Shown here: one piece after another, positions 35,049 to 48,057 of the stretch | Numbering within the stretch: the first letter of the stretch is position 1 | How the letters are laid out: each line of letters begins with the position of its first letter | Origin: Benincasa hispida | Taxonomy: Eukaryota > Streptophyta > Magnoliopsida > Cucurbitales > Cucurbitaceae | Length of the DNA: 64,000 bases | Reading direction: 5' to 3' | Assembly: GCF_009727055.1 (NCBI RefSeq) | Contig: NC_052353.1 | Coordinates: forward strand, 45,715,985 to 45,779,984 | Position numbers and translations under genes: made by a program | The notes under the pieces: generated by a model | What the model saw: the letters and a program-made list of their open reading frames with translations, nothing else | The model's database searches: none | Told to the model about the DNA's origin: nothing

Positions 35049-36583
35049 TGTTGGCTGGAAAAGAGGAGAGGAAAATATGCGTCTTATGTTATGTGTTAAT
35101 CTCCATGCATCGAAGATCATGTGTTGGATTAGAAAATATATAATATGCGTTTAAGCACGTCTGCAATGACCATGCGTTCCTGTCACAAGTTTTCTTGCTT
35201 TCTCGCCAAGTATAACGAGAATGCAAGTATCTCGGGATGATTCGAGGTCGAACACGGGGACTTGTAACTCAAAATGTTTGTAAATCAATGCATTTGAGGC
35301 GATGAATAAAAGTAAAAAGACAAAAGTTAATGGATTATGTGCTACTCCTACTCCTAACTAAACAGATTGAGCAATGGAAGTTTAACCATGAGAATTGGTA
35401 GAGATGCAACAACTATTAACGCATAATAAGGTTCATTATGTTAGGTCGCTCGAGTAATCCCAGCTCGCCACACTAACTCATCGCTCGAGCATAAGATCGT
35501 TCCTATCTCTAGAAACAAAGCTTACCTTGCTTTAGTGTGTTCCACTACTTACCCTCTCGGGCAGTTAGTTGTAGCTAATCAGCTCATAGAAAAGAATTGT
35601 GACAGCCTCACATCAAGCGAAGAGGATTAACTCATTATACTCTCGCAACGCACACCTCTCGGTGGGTTGCAACATGCGTCCTATCTCTAGGTAACATGAC
35701 TGAGTACGTGACTATCTTCGATACTCAACTCAACGATGATAAAGTCAAAGAAGATGATGAAGATGTTGCTGAAGGAACTAACGTATGCATTGATTACAAA
35801 TTGTATTAATGTCTTAAGCCAAAATGTAATACAATACAGAGATAAGAAGAGAAGTGGAAGGCTAGATGCAAGAAATCTCTTGCCTTTCATCTGAAATGCG
35901 TCAAGGCTACTGATGGTGCCATGGATGGATGGTGGAGAAGTCTCTTTCGAGATCTATCTCCGGTGAAACTCTGGTCATCACTTGGAAGGGGCTGTGGAGG
36001 TAGAGAATCCTCAAAGAGTGTCTGCTCATGCTCTCATCTGTGATCACAAGGATCTGTCTTAAGGCAGAAACTCGGATGATTTGAAGTGAAGATCCAAGGT
36101 TCTATTTATAGAGCTCAAACGCCGATAACATTGATGATTTCATTCTGACTCACTGCTACCTTTGTCCCGGTATGGGAAATGTCAGCATCACCTTATCTTG
36201 TTGATACTCTCAAGGTATGCATTCAAGCTTGTTCTGAAGTGTCAACGCATTCCACCCACTTGGCGATCAAATCTTCCATTACGAATATCACTCTGTGGAC
36301 GCAACATCCCATGCGGCGAACTAGTCTTTATAAACCTTTGAATGTGGTTATTCTTGCGGCGGTCTGAGATCGACGCATGCGGTCAATTCCTGCAATATCT
36401 GCGAAAATAGACACTTTGATGTGGAAAAATGCATGATATAGGGTTAGTGAGGATTTTTGGTGCTCATCGATGCAAACTCACTTTTCTACATGAATTATTG
36501 GTATTATTGATGCATATTCTTGTTATTAGCCCTCATAATTCTAAGTAAAAGGCTATAATAGCTTGTATTTCTACAAGCTATCA
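35049..36583. mobile_element. 1.5 kb solo-LTR-type insertion with TSD GTTAG
   Basis: GTTAG occurs at 35044-35048 and 36584-36588. The insert begins TGTTGGCTGG and ends TACAAGCTATCA, which are weak inverted repeats of each other, as in LTRs. Near its right end is a perfect hairpin: ATAGCTTGTA, TTTC, TACAAGCTAT (36558-36581). No coding frame; the frame at 36179-36367 has no domain. Superfamily undetermined. Confidence 0.75.
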
Positions 36584-38014
36584 GTTAGAAAATGGAAAAA
36601 TCTTACTGTTGGGATTTTTCCATTTTCCATTTCTTTGCAATTTTTGAATTTCAAAAATTAATTTTCTTTTCAAAAATGAAATTTTATTAATTTTACAAAA
36701 TTAATCCAATATTTAATTTATCTAATAAAATTAATAATAAATAATTTTAAAATTTTAATTAATTCTAATTAATTTAAGATCAAATATTAATTTAATTATC
36801 ACCAATTTCACTATCATGAATCCCTATTCATGAGTTTAATAATTGAATCATATTTAAATATTAATTAATTCTCCAATTCTGCTTAATTCCAAAATTAAAC
36901 GTGTAATTATATCACATATAATTACTAATTCCCTTAATTCTAATTTGAACGTTTCAAATCAACTTATCACACTACTCTAAGGCTACTAGTAAGGAGACCT
37001 CGTGGACCTATAGGCTCCAACGATCCAAGATTAATTGACTAAACTCTTTATACTAAATTAACCCTCATTCATTAACTATAGGGTCACTCCACTAAAGCCC
37101 AGAGTTACATTTCCCTCGTTGTAGATATATTGTGTCCACTCGATATAATCATGATTAGTAAGTTAACCCTTCAAAGGTTGTTCATAGTAACGATTGGGTC
37201 AAATGGCTGTTTTACCCCCGAAATTACCTCTTGTTTCTTAAGTCCACTAATCCTCCAATGAACAATATGTTTGTGGTCCGATCATCAAACCAAGTCCCTC
37301 TCGGGCCAATGAGAGGGTGGGCCTCTTGTTTAAGACCCAGAGTCAGCACTTAAGGGAACAACCTCTCTACTATCCCTGAAAGCAGGTAAGAGTGAATTTC
37401 ATCTTGCACCCTATGTCTCCAGCTATCTACCCGGTCTTACCCCTGAAATGGGAGGCTTATTAAGCCAGTGTTGTTGAGCGAACTCTCACCTATGGAAATC
37501 TAAGGATAATCCCGAATAAGCAGGAGTTCATAGTTAGCTCAGGATTAAAGTCAAATTACCTAGGTCATTGGTTTAGAATAGCCAGACTTAAACAGTAAAC
37601 AACGTTATAAAGTAAGAGTGACTTATTTTGTGGTCCAATCTTGTGCAAACTCGTTGCACAGGATGCCCCTACTCCTCATGTCATGACATGTATGAATTAG
37701 GATCACTTCGTTTGTAGCACTTTACAACTCTTTGTAACAACTATAGAATGGGTCACATCCAATAGTGTTACTAGAATAAAGTACCCAACCTTATTCATAT
37801 ACTATAGACCATTTTGACTATTTACTCGAACCCAATCCACTTTTATGTCTCAACATAAAGTTCAAGTACTCATGTAATAATCATGGCTCTTTTAGTTATT
37901 GGATTTATTTCTAAAACGAAATAAGCAATTCATATGAAATAACAATTTTTATTGAATTTTTAGGATAAGTTTAATTGTTTACAAACCATGAGTTTTAGGA
38001 CATAAAACCCAACA
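36584..38014 (-). repeat. E-family LTR (E2), second part
   Basis: Continues E2 and ends GGACATAAAACCCAACA at 38014. The interior (37190-37900) matches E1, including TAAACAACGTTATAAAG and the region around TTACCCCTGAAATGGG. Together the two parts make about 1.9 kb, the length of E1. Confidence 0.8.
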
Positions 38015-38239
38015 ATGAATCCCCAGTAGTGAATTCCATCTTGTGTAGCTGTGTTCCCAACTCCCCAATTAGAAGAATCCCCAAAATGGTAGGCTTATTG
38101 AGTCGGTGATCTGACTACTCTCACCCATACAAATCAAAGGGTCACCTTCATAGGCAAGAGTTTACAACTCACTCAGGATTTAGGTCATGTCATCTAATCA
38201 TCTTGGTGAAATGTAAGTCTCTATTATAAACGATGTTAT
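38015..38239 (-). repeat. Copia F 3' LTR, first fragment
   Basis: Resembles the interior of LTR B, for example GTGAATTCCATCTTGTG and GGTAGGCTTATTGAG. It is interrupted by E3 and continues at 40088. Confidence 0.6.
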
Positions 38240-40087
38240 TGATAGAGTAAACATGCATAACATGGAAGCAAACAAAATCATTAAGCACTCTAATTTCATT
38301 AATTTGAGTAACAAGCATGCAAGTTCACAGTTTTTGTTATTAGGGTCTCAAGTTGAATACCTTTGATGATTTCCATAAATTCTTTGCTTTCTCCACGAAA
38401 TTCTCCTTCAAGCTTTATAGTAGACCTCCACAAAAGCCTTCTTTACTAATCTAAGGCTTTGGATTGAGAGATGGAACTCCAATTGGGAGGGAATTGGATT
38501 GGATTTGAGGGTTAAACAGAAACCAATTTCTCAACTGAATTTTTTTTAGAATTTCATTTTGCATGCCTCAAATTCAAATGAATTATGAGGTATTTAATCA
38601 AACTGAACATGAGAAATCAGTTAATTAACTATTTGACACTTCAAATATCACTAAATTAGTGAGCTAGGTGTTCAATTTGGGAAAAATTCACCATGGATTT
38701 AGAAAACAAATTTTTAATTTTATTTTATTTTCAATCATAATTAAATTAAATAAAATCTAAATTCAATTTCTGAAATTGTATTTTAAAGTTGAAATTGATT
38801 TAATTTATTAAATAATTAGTTAAGCAAATTTAATTAATTAAATAATAATGATTGAATATCAAATATTAAATTGATAAAACACCTAATTCAACATGAATCC
38901 CTATTTATGTAATCAATATTTAAATAATAATTTAAACATATTCTCCAAATACGTTTAATTTCAATAAATTTAAACTTTAATTATATTGAATGTAACTATT
39001 CATTCCCTAATTTGAATTTGAATATTTCAAATTAACTCAATATTCTACTCTAATGTTTAATCCTTTTACGAGTTAGTAGAGGGACCTAATGGACTTATAG
39101 ATCATGACCTCCAACGATTTGAGATTAATTGGCTAAACTCTTTAAGCCGAATTAATCAATATTCGTTAACTATCGAGACATATAGCTCAGTAGTTGCATT
39201 CCCCTCACTGTAGATGTATTTCTATCCACTTGATTAAATCATAATCAGTAAGTCGATCCTTCACAGATCATTCATATTTACGGCTAGGTCAAAATTACCA
39301 TTTTAACTCTGTAATACATCTTACTCCTAAAGTTTCCACTAATCCTCTATTGAACAATTGGTTTATGGTCCAACCAATAAACCAAATCCCTCTCAGTCAT
39401 AAGAGAGAAAGACCCCTTTGTTCAAGACCAAGAGTCAGTACTTAAGGGAACAACCTATCTGCGAACCTTAAGATGGGTAGAAGTGAATTCCTTCTTGCAG
39501 GACTACGTCCCCAGCTATCTATCTGATCTTACCCCTAAAATGTGAGGCTTATTGAGCAATGATGTTGAACCACTCTCACCTATGCATTTTAAAGGATAAT
39601 CTCAAATAAACAAGATTTCATAGTTAGCTTAGGATTAAGATCGAGTTACCTTAGGTAATCAATTTGAAATAGTTAGTTTTAACAGCAAACGATTGTTATA
39701 AAGAAAAGTGACTATTTCGTGGTTCGGTCTTATTTAAACGTCTTTTGCATGAGATGCCTCCACTCATATGTCTCCACATAAAGATTTTGGGATCATATCG
39801 TTTGTATCAATATACAAAGTGGGCTGCATCTATAGTGTCCCCAGGATAAGGTACCTAACCTCATTCATATACTTATAGACCTTTTTGGCTATATATTAAA
39901 ACTTGATCCTCTTTTATGTCTCTACATAAAGTTTAAGTATTCATGTTATAACCATGAGTTTGTTTATTGAATTTTATAAAAGAATGCAATTCAATAACAT
40001 ATTTATTGATAAAAACTTCAACAACAACTTTATTGAATAGAATATGTTTAATGTTTACAACCTGCGAATTTTAAGACATGCCCAATA
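38240..40087 (-). repeat. Diverged E-family LTR (E3) nested in LTR F
   Basis: Starts TGATAGAGTAAACATGC and ends near TTTTAAGACATGCCCAATA, aligning with E1/E2 throughout but more diverged. The LTR F sequence is continuous if it is removed. Exact ends and TSD are not resolved. Confidence 0.65.
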
Positions 40088-40473
40088 TTTAAATAATGAG
40101 ACTAGTCATTTCGTGGTTAGGTCTTATACAAACTCCTTTGTATACAACACCCCCCGGTCACATGTCTCTACATGAATGATCAAGATCAGATCATTTATAG
40201 CAGTTTGCGACAATTGTAACATCTACAAAGCGGGCCGTATTCGTAGTGTTACCAGGATAAGATACCCAACTTTATCCATCTACTACAGACTATTTAGACT
40301 ATCACTTAAACATGATCTATCTGTATGTCTCTTGGATGTTAGTTTATTGGTTTTATGGGTAATGCTACTAAATGTCGAATAAAACATCTCATATTTTATT
40401 AAATAAATAAAACGTTTGTACATTACAATTACAAACTACGGGCCCCACGCGATTTAGGGCATTAACCCCAACA
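40088..40473 (-). repeat. Copia F 3' LTR, second fragment
   Basis: Resumes LTR F (TCTTATACAAACTCCTTTGT) and ends GGGCATTAACCCCAACA, followed at once by the minus-strand polypurine tract (ATCTCCCACTTGTC on the plus strand). Confidence 0.75.
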
Positions 40474-42047
40474 ATCTCCCACTTGTCGTAAAGCTAGTGA
40501 GACATACAATATAAAAGTTATACTGATATAAAAGTACATATAAAACAATAAACTAGGGCATAATACGCGTCCACTAAAAAATCTCCCACTTGCCTTAGAC
40601 TAGATGTGGCATGTCTCGTAGACCTATACTCTGCAGGTAACCCTCAAATAACTTAGCCGTGAGGGCCTTTGTAAATGGATCAGCAATGTTGTGCTTCGAA
40701 GCTATCTACGTGACGATCATGTCCCCTCGATGCACAAACTCTTGGATGAAATGATACTTTTGCTCTATGTGCTTCCTATGCTTGTGCCTCCTAGGCTCTC
40801 GGGGATTAGCCACAATACCACTATTATCACAATAAAGAGTGATAGGCTTTGACATGTCTGAAACCACTTCCAAATCAATCGGAAATTTCCTGAGCCACAT
40901 AACTTCCTTAGAAGCTTCACAAGCTGCTACGTACTCAACCGTCATAGTGGAGTCAGCACTAAACCCCTACTTAGTGCTTCTCCAGACTATTGCCTCTCTT
41001 TAAGAGTGAACATTGATCCTTATGTAGATTTCCTAGAATTCTTATCAGTATGGAAATCAGTGTCTGTGTATCCTGTAAGAATCATATCCTTAAAATCATA
41101 CATGAGCACGTAGTCCCTCATTCTCCGTAGGTACTTGAGGATGTTTTTAACGGTGGTCTAGTGATCAAATCCTGGATTAGATTGATATCTATTGACTACC
41201 CCATGCATAGCAGATTTCAGGTCTGGTACATAACATTGTATACATCAGACTACCAACAACCGATGCCTAGGGGATTTGTCTCATTTCCTCAACATCTTGA
41301 GGTGTCATAAGACACTGTTCCTTAGATAATATAACTCCATGCCTGAAAGTGAGTAAACCTCTCTTGGAGTTCTGCATAAAAAACAAGCATCTTGTCAATG
41401 TACGATGCCTGAGATAAGGCTAGCGTTTTGTTTTTTCAATCTCTAAAGATCTGAATGCCTAGAACAAAATCTGCCTCTCCCTAATCTTTCATTTGGAATT
41501 GGGTCGCTAGCTAATTCTAAATGTCAGTCATATACCTACATCATTCCCAATGAGTAGGATATCGTCTACATACAACACTAAAAAAGCTACTGAACTGTTG
41601 ATGATTCTCTTGTAAACACAAGGCTCATCAACACTCCCATCAAAGCTAGAAGATTTGATCACAGTATCAAATTTTATATTCCAAGATTTAGAATCTTATT
41701 TCAATCCATAAATGGACTGATTAAGCTTGCAAACCTTTTACTCTTTACCTTGGATTATGAATCCCTCAGGCTAGTCTTAAAGGTTTACACCTTCCCATCA
41801 ACACTCCTCCACTTGCAACTTATAGGTTTAACACCATCAGATTGATCTAAAAGATCCCAAACCGAATTGAAGTATATAGACTCCATTTAAAGATCCATAA
41901 CTTTGATCCATTCATCTTTTTCAACATCCTCCATTGCCTTCTTGTAAGACAATGGATCTTCAACATCTCCGCCAGCTAAGAAAGCTAGGGAAATAGAATC
42001 ATCGATGAGCCAACTGATGAAGAACAAAAAGATGCGCTGAGAGTTGT
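40474..42047 (-). pseudogene. Copia F pol remnant: RNase H, RT, integrase end
   Basis: Minus-strand frame 40945-40706 is RNase H: MTVEYVAACEASKEVMWLRKF, then ITLYCDNSG and HIEQKYHFIQEF. The RT C-terminal part is at 41000-41720, with the active site LYVDDILLIGND near 41590-41550. The stretch 41760-42000 is spacer between integrase and RT, after an internal deletion near 41760. Many stops and shifts. It ends abruptly at the gypsy LTR (about 42048). It may be the 3' half of element C/D. Confidence 0.8.
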
Positions 42048-44508
42048 CACACCCCCTCCTGGTTTACCCTCTAAAATCGAAAGAGGATATGACAATAGTA
42101 GTTATCGACCTACTTGCCAGCACCTATTGCCTAACTTAAGCGAAACCTGCTCAAAACCTCAGTATGCAAACACGACTTGGCAGTAAATCAACTATGATAT
42201 TAACCAGCGTAAAGACTTAATTACAATTCCCAAAACAAACATATGTCTAACGAAAAAGATAAGAATAAACATGGGTCCCAAAAGAAAAAAAAATGAGTTT
42301 CACAAGTCCCAGACTCCTCTCCAAATATGTGTACATCAAAACAAGCTCAACCTAAGCTTCTTCCTTCGATCTCCGAACTTTGGGTGGCAAGTTGCAGTGG
42401 ATTCGACCGCGGGAAAACTGAACGCTACCTAGGGAAAAGGAAAACATTTGACAACAGTGAGCTGGTTGCCCAGTGAGTGACTCAAAGAAATACATTTCTT
42501 CTCAAGCCTTTCATATGCATTAATGTAAATAAATAAACATGTTGGGAATAATCTCAAGCAATTTACATAGTATCATGCATTAATCATAACGTTATAATCA
42601 ATCATACTGTCAAACCTTAGTTGAGAATGAGCATTCATAGCTCAAGCTCCCAACATCCATTCATGGCTGTGAGACCCATACTTTAGTCCCGTTGTAAAGA
42701 CTGTAGCAAGGAGACCCATACTGCGGCCTTTCATAAAGAACTATCTACGTGCACGTGGAGTATACTAAGTACCATCAACAACTTGGGTACTTCCTCGGAT
42801 ACCTTCTATACCTTCGGTACCTGGTATATTAGAAACATAACATTCATAGGAAATTCGAGCATCATAAACTTTAGGCATAACACTTACCTAGCTTTCGCCA
42901 TAAGAGCATTATTACCATTCAACATGCATGCTTCACAATTATAAACATGTAGTTGCAATACTCTTTCATTCAATCTTACGCTAGGATTAGTAAAACTCAT
43001 TTAAATAACTTAAAATAGCATACTTAGGAAATGCCATGAACCCTTTAAAACATAAGTGTAAACTTTCGTTGCTTGGAAAACCCATGAACATTAGCATGAA
43101 ATTCATTTGGAATGCATGTCCCAATTTATGAACATATTTGAAAATATTTAGTCACTCACGGATCTTTAGACTTGGTTCTTCCTAAACTTTGTAGGCCTCC
43201 CCAATGGATGTAGCTCCTATACATAAAAGAATAAGAGTTTAGTTGCAACTTTGGCCTCCCTTTTGAGACTACTCTTTTAACCAAGCTCATATTTAGTAAG
43301 GGGTTGCCTATTCATCCAACATTTTTAGATACAACTTCTAACATAAATAACTTGAAAACTAGAAATCATTTTAAGAAAGTTCCTATTCCAAACATGTTTA
43401 GAATTTTGTTAACAATGTTACCTCAAATTTTCAGTATGAAACTTCTTGTGGTTAAACTTGGGCCTTCAAATCTTTCCCAAAAGCCCTAACCACAACTCTC
43501 TATTTGAGCAAAGATTCTAGGTTTAACTTCTAAAATATGTAACTCGAACCCTAGACCTTTTCATGCTAAAGTTTCTTCTACAAACTTACTTAAAATGGTG
43601 TTCACAATAATACCTTGAAGTTTCGGCTTGAATATTCTAGTGGTTCAGTCTAGATCTACGTTTCTTCGTCAAGTGCGTGGAATGTCTAAAAATGAACCTT
43701 CGACTCTTCCTTCCTTCTCTGGCCCTCTTTCCAGCGAGATCTCCATTTTAAAGGCTCTATTTCAAAAACTAAAATCACAGAGTTTTCCAACAGTACCAAG
43801 TTCGTCTGGTTTACTCGAGAAAATCGTCCAAAATGAGCTCTTGAAGTTCTCTTTTCTTTTTATACTACTGTCCAGAACTTTTGCATGAAATCTCCTTAAG
43901 CCACCTCACCCACTAGTGAAGAGTAAAGATCGAGATTAATCCATCTGTCCAGATAACTAAAAGAGAAGTTTAAAAACTAAGCGTTTTGAGAAACTCGATC
44001 CTTGTCGGAGAAACTCAATGGAAAATTCCACGACTTTCTTTTGAATACTCAATGGGAAGAACTCGATACTCGATGAGATACTCGGTGCTGGGTGGCTCGC
44101 TCGATGCATGCTTCTTACTCGATCGCTCGTACCCGATGCACGACTCTTTCTCGCTTACACTCGACGCTCGACCTCTTCCTCGATCACTTATACTCGGTGC
44201 TCAACCCTTCCTCGATCAATTATACTTGACGCTCGACAACATTTACTCAATGTCTGTCTTGACCACTCGATGCTTAATCACCCCTTAACACGACAAACAC
44301 TTAGCTAGAAATTTTCTTTATAAGGCTAGGTTAATAAGTAACCGAGAGCTAAGTTTCCATACATAAATATTTTCCTTCTTTAACTTATCCTTTACCTCAA
44401 AACGCACAAATCCCATCTAACTTAAATATCTAACCCAACACTTTGCTTAACTTAAGCAATAAACATAATTAAAAAGGGAAAGTAAGGTACGAGTTTTATA
44501 ACCTACCA
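42048..44508 (-). repeat. Probable 3' LTR of gypsy G
   Basis: The low-coordinate end reads TGTCACACCCCCTCC on the plus strand, that is GGGGGTGTGACA on the minus strand, a common gypsy LTR end. The upper boundary is placed just after a purine-rich GGGTGGTAGG near 44508 and is uncertain. No second LTR is available for comparison. The open frames inside are unsupported. Confidence 0.5.
44045..44290. repeat. Degenerate ACTCGATGCTCGAC repeat in gypsy LTR
   Basis: About 245 bp of short, irregular units with the core CTCGAT or CTCGAC every 10-30 bp. It is not the CGATCG array of the copia elements, although both are rich in CGA. Confidence 0.7.
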
Positions 44509-44549
44509 CCCATAAAAGAAACTTCATCCTCGAAATTTACCTGTATAAA

Positions 44550-47500
44550 TCAGTTGAAAAGTTTAGGATACTTCTTTTTTACTTGCTCCTCAGATTCCCA
44601 CGTCACTTTTTCAACTCCATGGTTGTTCCACAATACCTTCACTAAAGGTATAGTTTTGTTCCTGAGCACCTGTTCTTCCCCGTCTAAGATCTGAACTGGC
44701 TCTTCTTCATACGACAAATTTTCCTTGAGTTGAATAGGGTTTTCTACCAGCACGTGCGTAGGATCAGGTATATACTTCCTCAACGTCGATACATGGAACA
44801 CATTGTGAATACGTGTTAGCTTCAGAGGTAACTGTAACTTATACACTGCCAGGCCAACTCGTTCTATAATCTCGTAAGGTCCGATGTAGTGGGGACTCAG
44901 TTTTCCTTTTCTTCCAAACCTGAGTACTCTTCTCCATTGGGATAACCGAAAGAATACTTGGTCTCTAACCTCAAATTCTAGATCTCTCTTTCGCTTATCA
45001 GCGTAACTTTTCTACTTGTCTTGAGCTGTCTTCAAGTTTTCCCTGATAAGCTTTACAGTATTTGCCGTTTGTTGCACTAATTCTGGTCCCAAAAGTTTCC
45101 GTTCTACAACTTCATTCCAACATACTGAGGTTCTGCATGGTCTGCCATACAATGCTTTGTAAGGGGCCATGCCTATGCTCGAGTGATAATTGTTGTTATA
45201 TGCAAACTCGACCAATGGCAGTTGTTCATCCCAACTTTCTTTAAACTGCAGAACACATGTTCTCAGTATGTCTTCTAATGTCTGTATTGTCCGTTTTGAC
45301 TGACCATTCATCTATGAATGAAAAGTCATACTAAAATGTAGCTTGTTACCCAAATCCTTCTATAAACTAGGTTAAAACTTCGAGGTAGACCTCGGATCCC
45401 CATTTGATACTATCGATACTGGAGCTTCAAATTGGCTAACTATATTTTCCACGTACATCTTAGCCAACCGGTCCAAGGTAAAGGTAACTCTTACCAGTAA
45501 AAACTTGGCCGTCTTGGTTGGCCTGCCAATTATTACCCAAATTCCAACATACCCCGAGGGCATTCTAGGAAATCCAAACAAGAATTCCATCATTATATGA
45601 TCCCACTTCCACTCTGGTACTTGGAGCAGGTTGAGTAATGTATTGGGTCTCTTTCTCTCAGGTTTAACCTGTTAACAAATTAGACATCGGTCTACATATT
45701 CGGCTATTTCTTTCTTCATTCCAGGCCACCAATATGATCTTCTCAAGGTCCTGTACATTTTGGTTCTTCCTGCATGGCCTGCTTAAGCAATAACACATTC
45801 GACATGCACAATCTACCTTCCTTCAATAAGGCACAATCTGCCCTTGGAAATTAGTTCTTAGTCTCTTACTCGCCTCCTCTGCCATCTTCTTGAGGTTAAT
45901 ATCCTTCAACTGTTTATGTACAATTTCATCCACTAGGGTGGGTCGTACCTGGAATGAGGCTAACAATCCACCTGTTGGTTCCACTGCTAAAGTTGCTCTG
46001 GAATTTCTGAATTCTTGGATCATCCCTCTTATTGAACAAATAGTAGCTTTAGACCCAGTCGACTTTCTGCTTAAGGCATCAGCCACTATACTGGCCTTAC
46101 CAGGGTGATACTCAATCGAACAGTCATAGTCTTTGATTAGTTCAATCCATCTTCTTTGCCTCAAATTTAGCTCTTTTTGCTCGAAAATGTACTTTAAGCT
46201 CTTATGATCAGTGAAAATACGACAACGCTCCTCGAACAAATAATGCCTTCAAAGTTTAAGGCTAAGACAATTGTCGTTAACTCCAAATCATGAGTGGGAT
46301 AGTTAACTTCATGCTTCTTTAGTTGTCAAGAAGCATAGGCTACCACATTTCCCTTCTACATTAACACACAACCTAGTCCCTGCCTGGACGCATCACAATA
46401 AATTACAAACTCCTCACCTAGAGTGGGTAACATAAGTATTGGCGTTGTAAATAGCCTTTGCTTCAACTCTTGGAAACTTCGTTCACAATTCGAAGTCCAA
46501 TCAAACTTTACATCCTTCCTGGTCAGACTCATTAGTGGGAGGGCTATCTTCGAGAAACCCTTCACAAAGTGCCTATAGTAACCTGCTAGGCCCAAGAAGC
46601 TACGTACCTCAAAAACATTGGTTGGTCTTTGCCAATTTGCTACGTCTTTCGTCTTCTGAGGGTCTACACTAAATCCACCTGCAGAAACTACATGCCCCAA
46701 AAACGCTACCTGATCTAGCCAGAAGTTGCATTTGCTAAACTTGGCATATAACTACCTTTCTCACAGTGTCCGCAATACTATTCTCAGATTGTTAGCATGC
46801 TCTCCTTGTTATCTGAGTATACCAAGATATCATCAATAAAGACTATGACAAACTGGTCGAGATAAGGGTGAAAAATCTTGTTCATCAAATCCATAAACAC
46901 AGCTGAAGCCTTTGTTAGGTCAAAAGGCATCACCAAAAACTCAAAATGGTCGTACCGGGTTCTGAATGCAATCTTAGGGACATCCGTCTCCTTCACCTTC
47001 AGCTGATGGTACCCCGATCTCATATCTACCTTTGAAAATACTGTAGCTCCCTTTAACTGATCAAAGAGATCATCAATACGTGGTAACGGATATTTGTTCC
47101 TGGTTGTTACCTTATTTAACTGCCTATAATCTATACACAGTCTAAAAGATCCATCTTTCTTCTTTACAAATAGGACTGGGGCTCCCCAGGGCGACACACT
47201 GGGTATAACATAACCCTTATCAACTAATTCTTGTAACTGCACCTTCAGTTCCTTCAATTCCACATGTGTCATTCTGTACGGAGCTTGCGATATAGGGGTC
47301 GTGCCTGGAATTAGGTCAATGGCGAATTCTACTTCCCTATCAGGTGGCAAGCCTGACAAATCTTCAGGGAATACGTCCAAAAACTTTTGAATTACTGGTA
47401 CATCTTCAGGTTTCAGCTTTTCATCCGGGGAGACCACTACATGAGCTAGATAGGCTTCACATCCTTTTCCCATCAACTTCTTGGCTTTTACTGTTGAGAT

Positions 47501-47964
47501 AAGGCTACCTGAAGTTAACACCCTGCATCCCGTAAGATCTACTTCCTGCTTCCCTAGTCTTCTAAAGGTCATCCCTTTTATAGCAATCAACAATAGCATG
47601 GTACTTACCCAGGAAATCCATTCCCAGAATTGCGTCAAAACTCTAGAAAGTCTAAGGAAATTAGGTCGACACAGAAATCCTGACCTTCAATCAACACATC
47701 AGAACTTCTATACCAATCACTTACTACCACCACATCTCCCATAGGAGTAGAGATAAACAAATCCTTTGACATACCCTCAGGCAACCTATCTAAATGTGAT
47801 ACAAACATGCTAGATACAAAGGAATATGTGACACCAGGATCAATTAAAATATAAGCAGACTGATTACATAAAGTTACGTTACTAGTCACCACATCTGGAG
47901 CTTCCGTGGCTTCCTGGTGCGTAACTGTGTACACATGCCCTTGCTGCTGAGGTCGTTCTGCCAC
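44550..47964 (-). pseudogene. Gypsy G pol: protease, RT, RNase H, integrase, chromodomain-like end
   Basis: Protease is at 47964-47635 with ILIDPGVTYSFV, where Pro replaces the Ser of DSG. RT is at 47638-46784: [48 protein letters not shown] and active site FIDDILVYS. RNase H is at 46700-46356 and 46239-45823 ([37 protein letters not shown]). Integrase pieces are 45593-45372 and 45311-45012 (MNGQSKRTIQTLEDILRTC, LVEFAYNNNYHSSIGMAP). The end, 44846-44550, has FHVSTLRKYIPDP and a VTWESEEQ chromodomain-like motif. Frames are broken between these blocks. Confidence 0.9.
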
Positions 47965-48057
47965 GCTCTTTAGCTTTGCACCACTTGTTCCTTCTCCTCT
48001 GTTCCCAGCACCTCTCGGTTGGTTAACATTCTAAGAGGTCATCTGTTGCACTGCCTG

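Noticed and set aside
43628..44308. Frames of 66-100 aa in the gypsy LTR
   Set aside because: They come from LTR sequence including the CTCGAT repeat; no domain and no conserved start.
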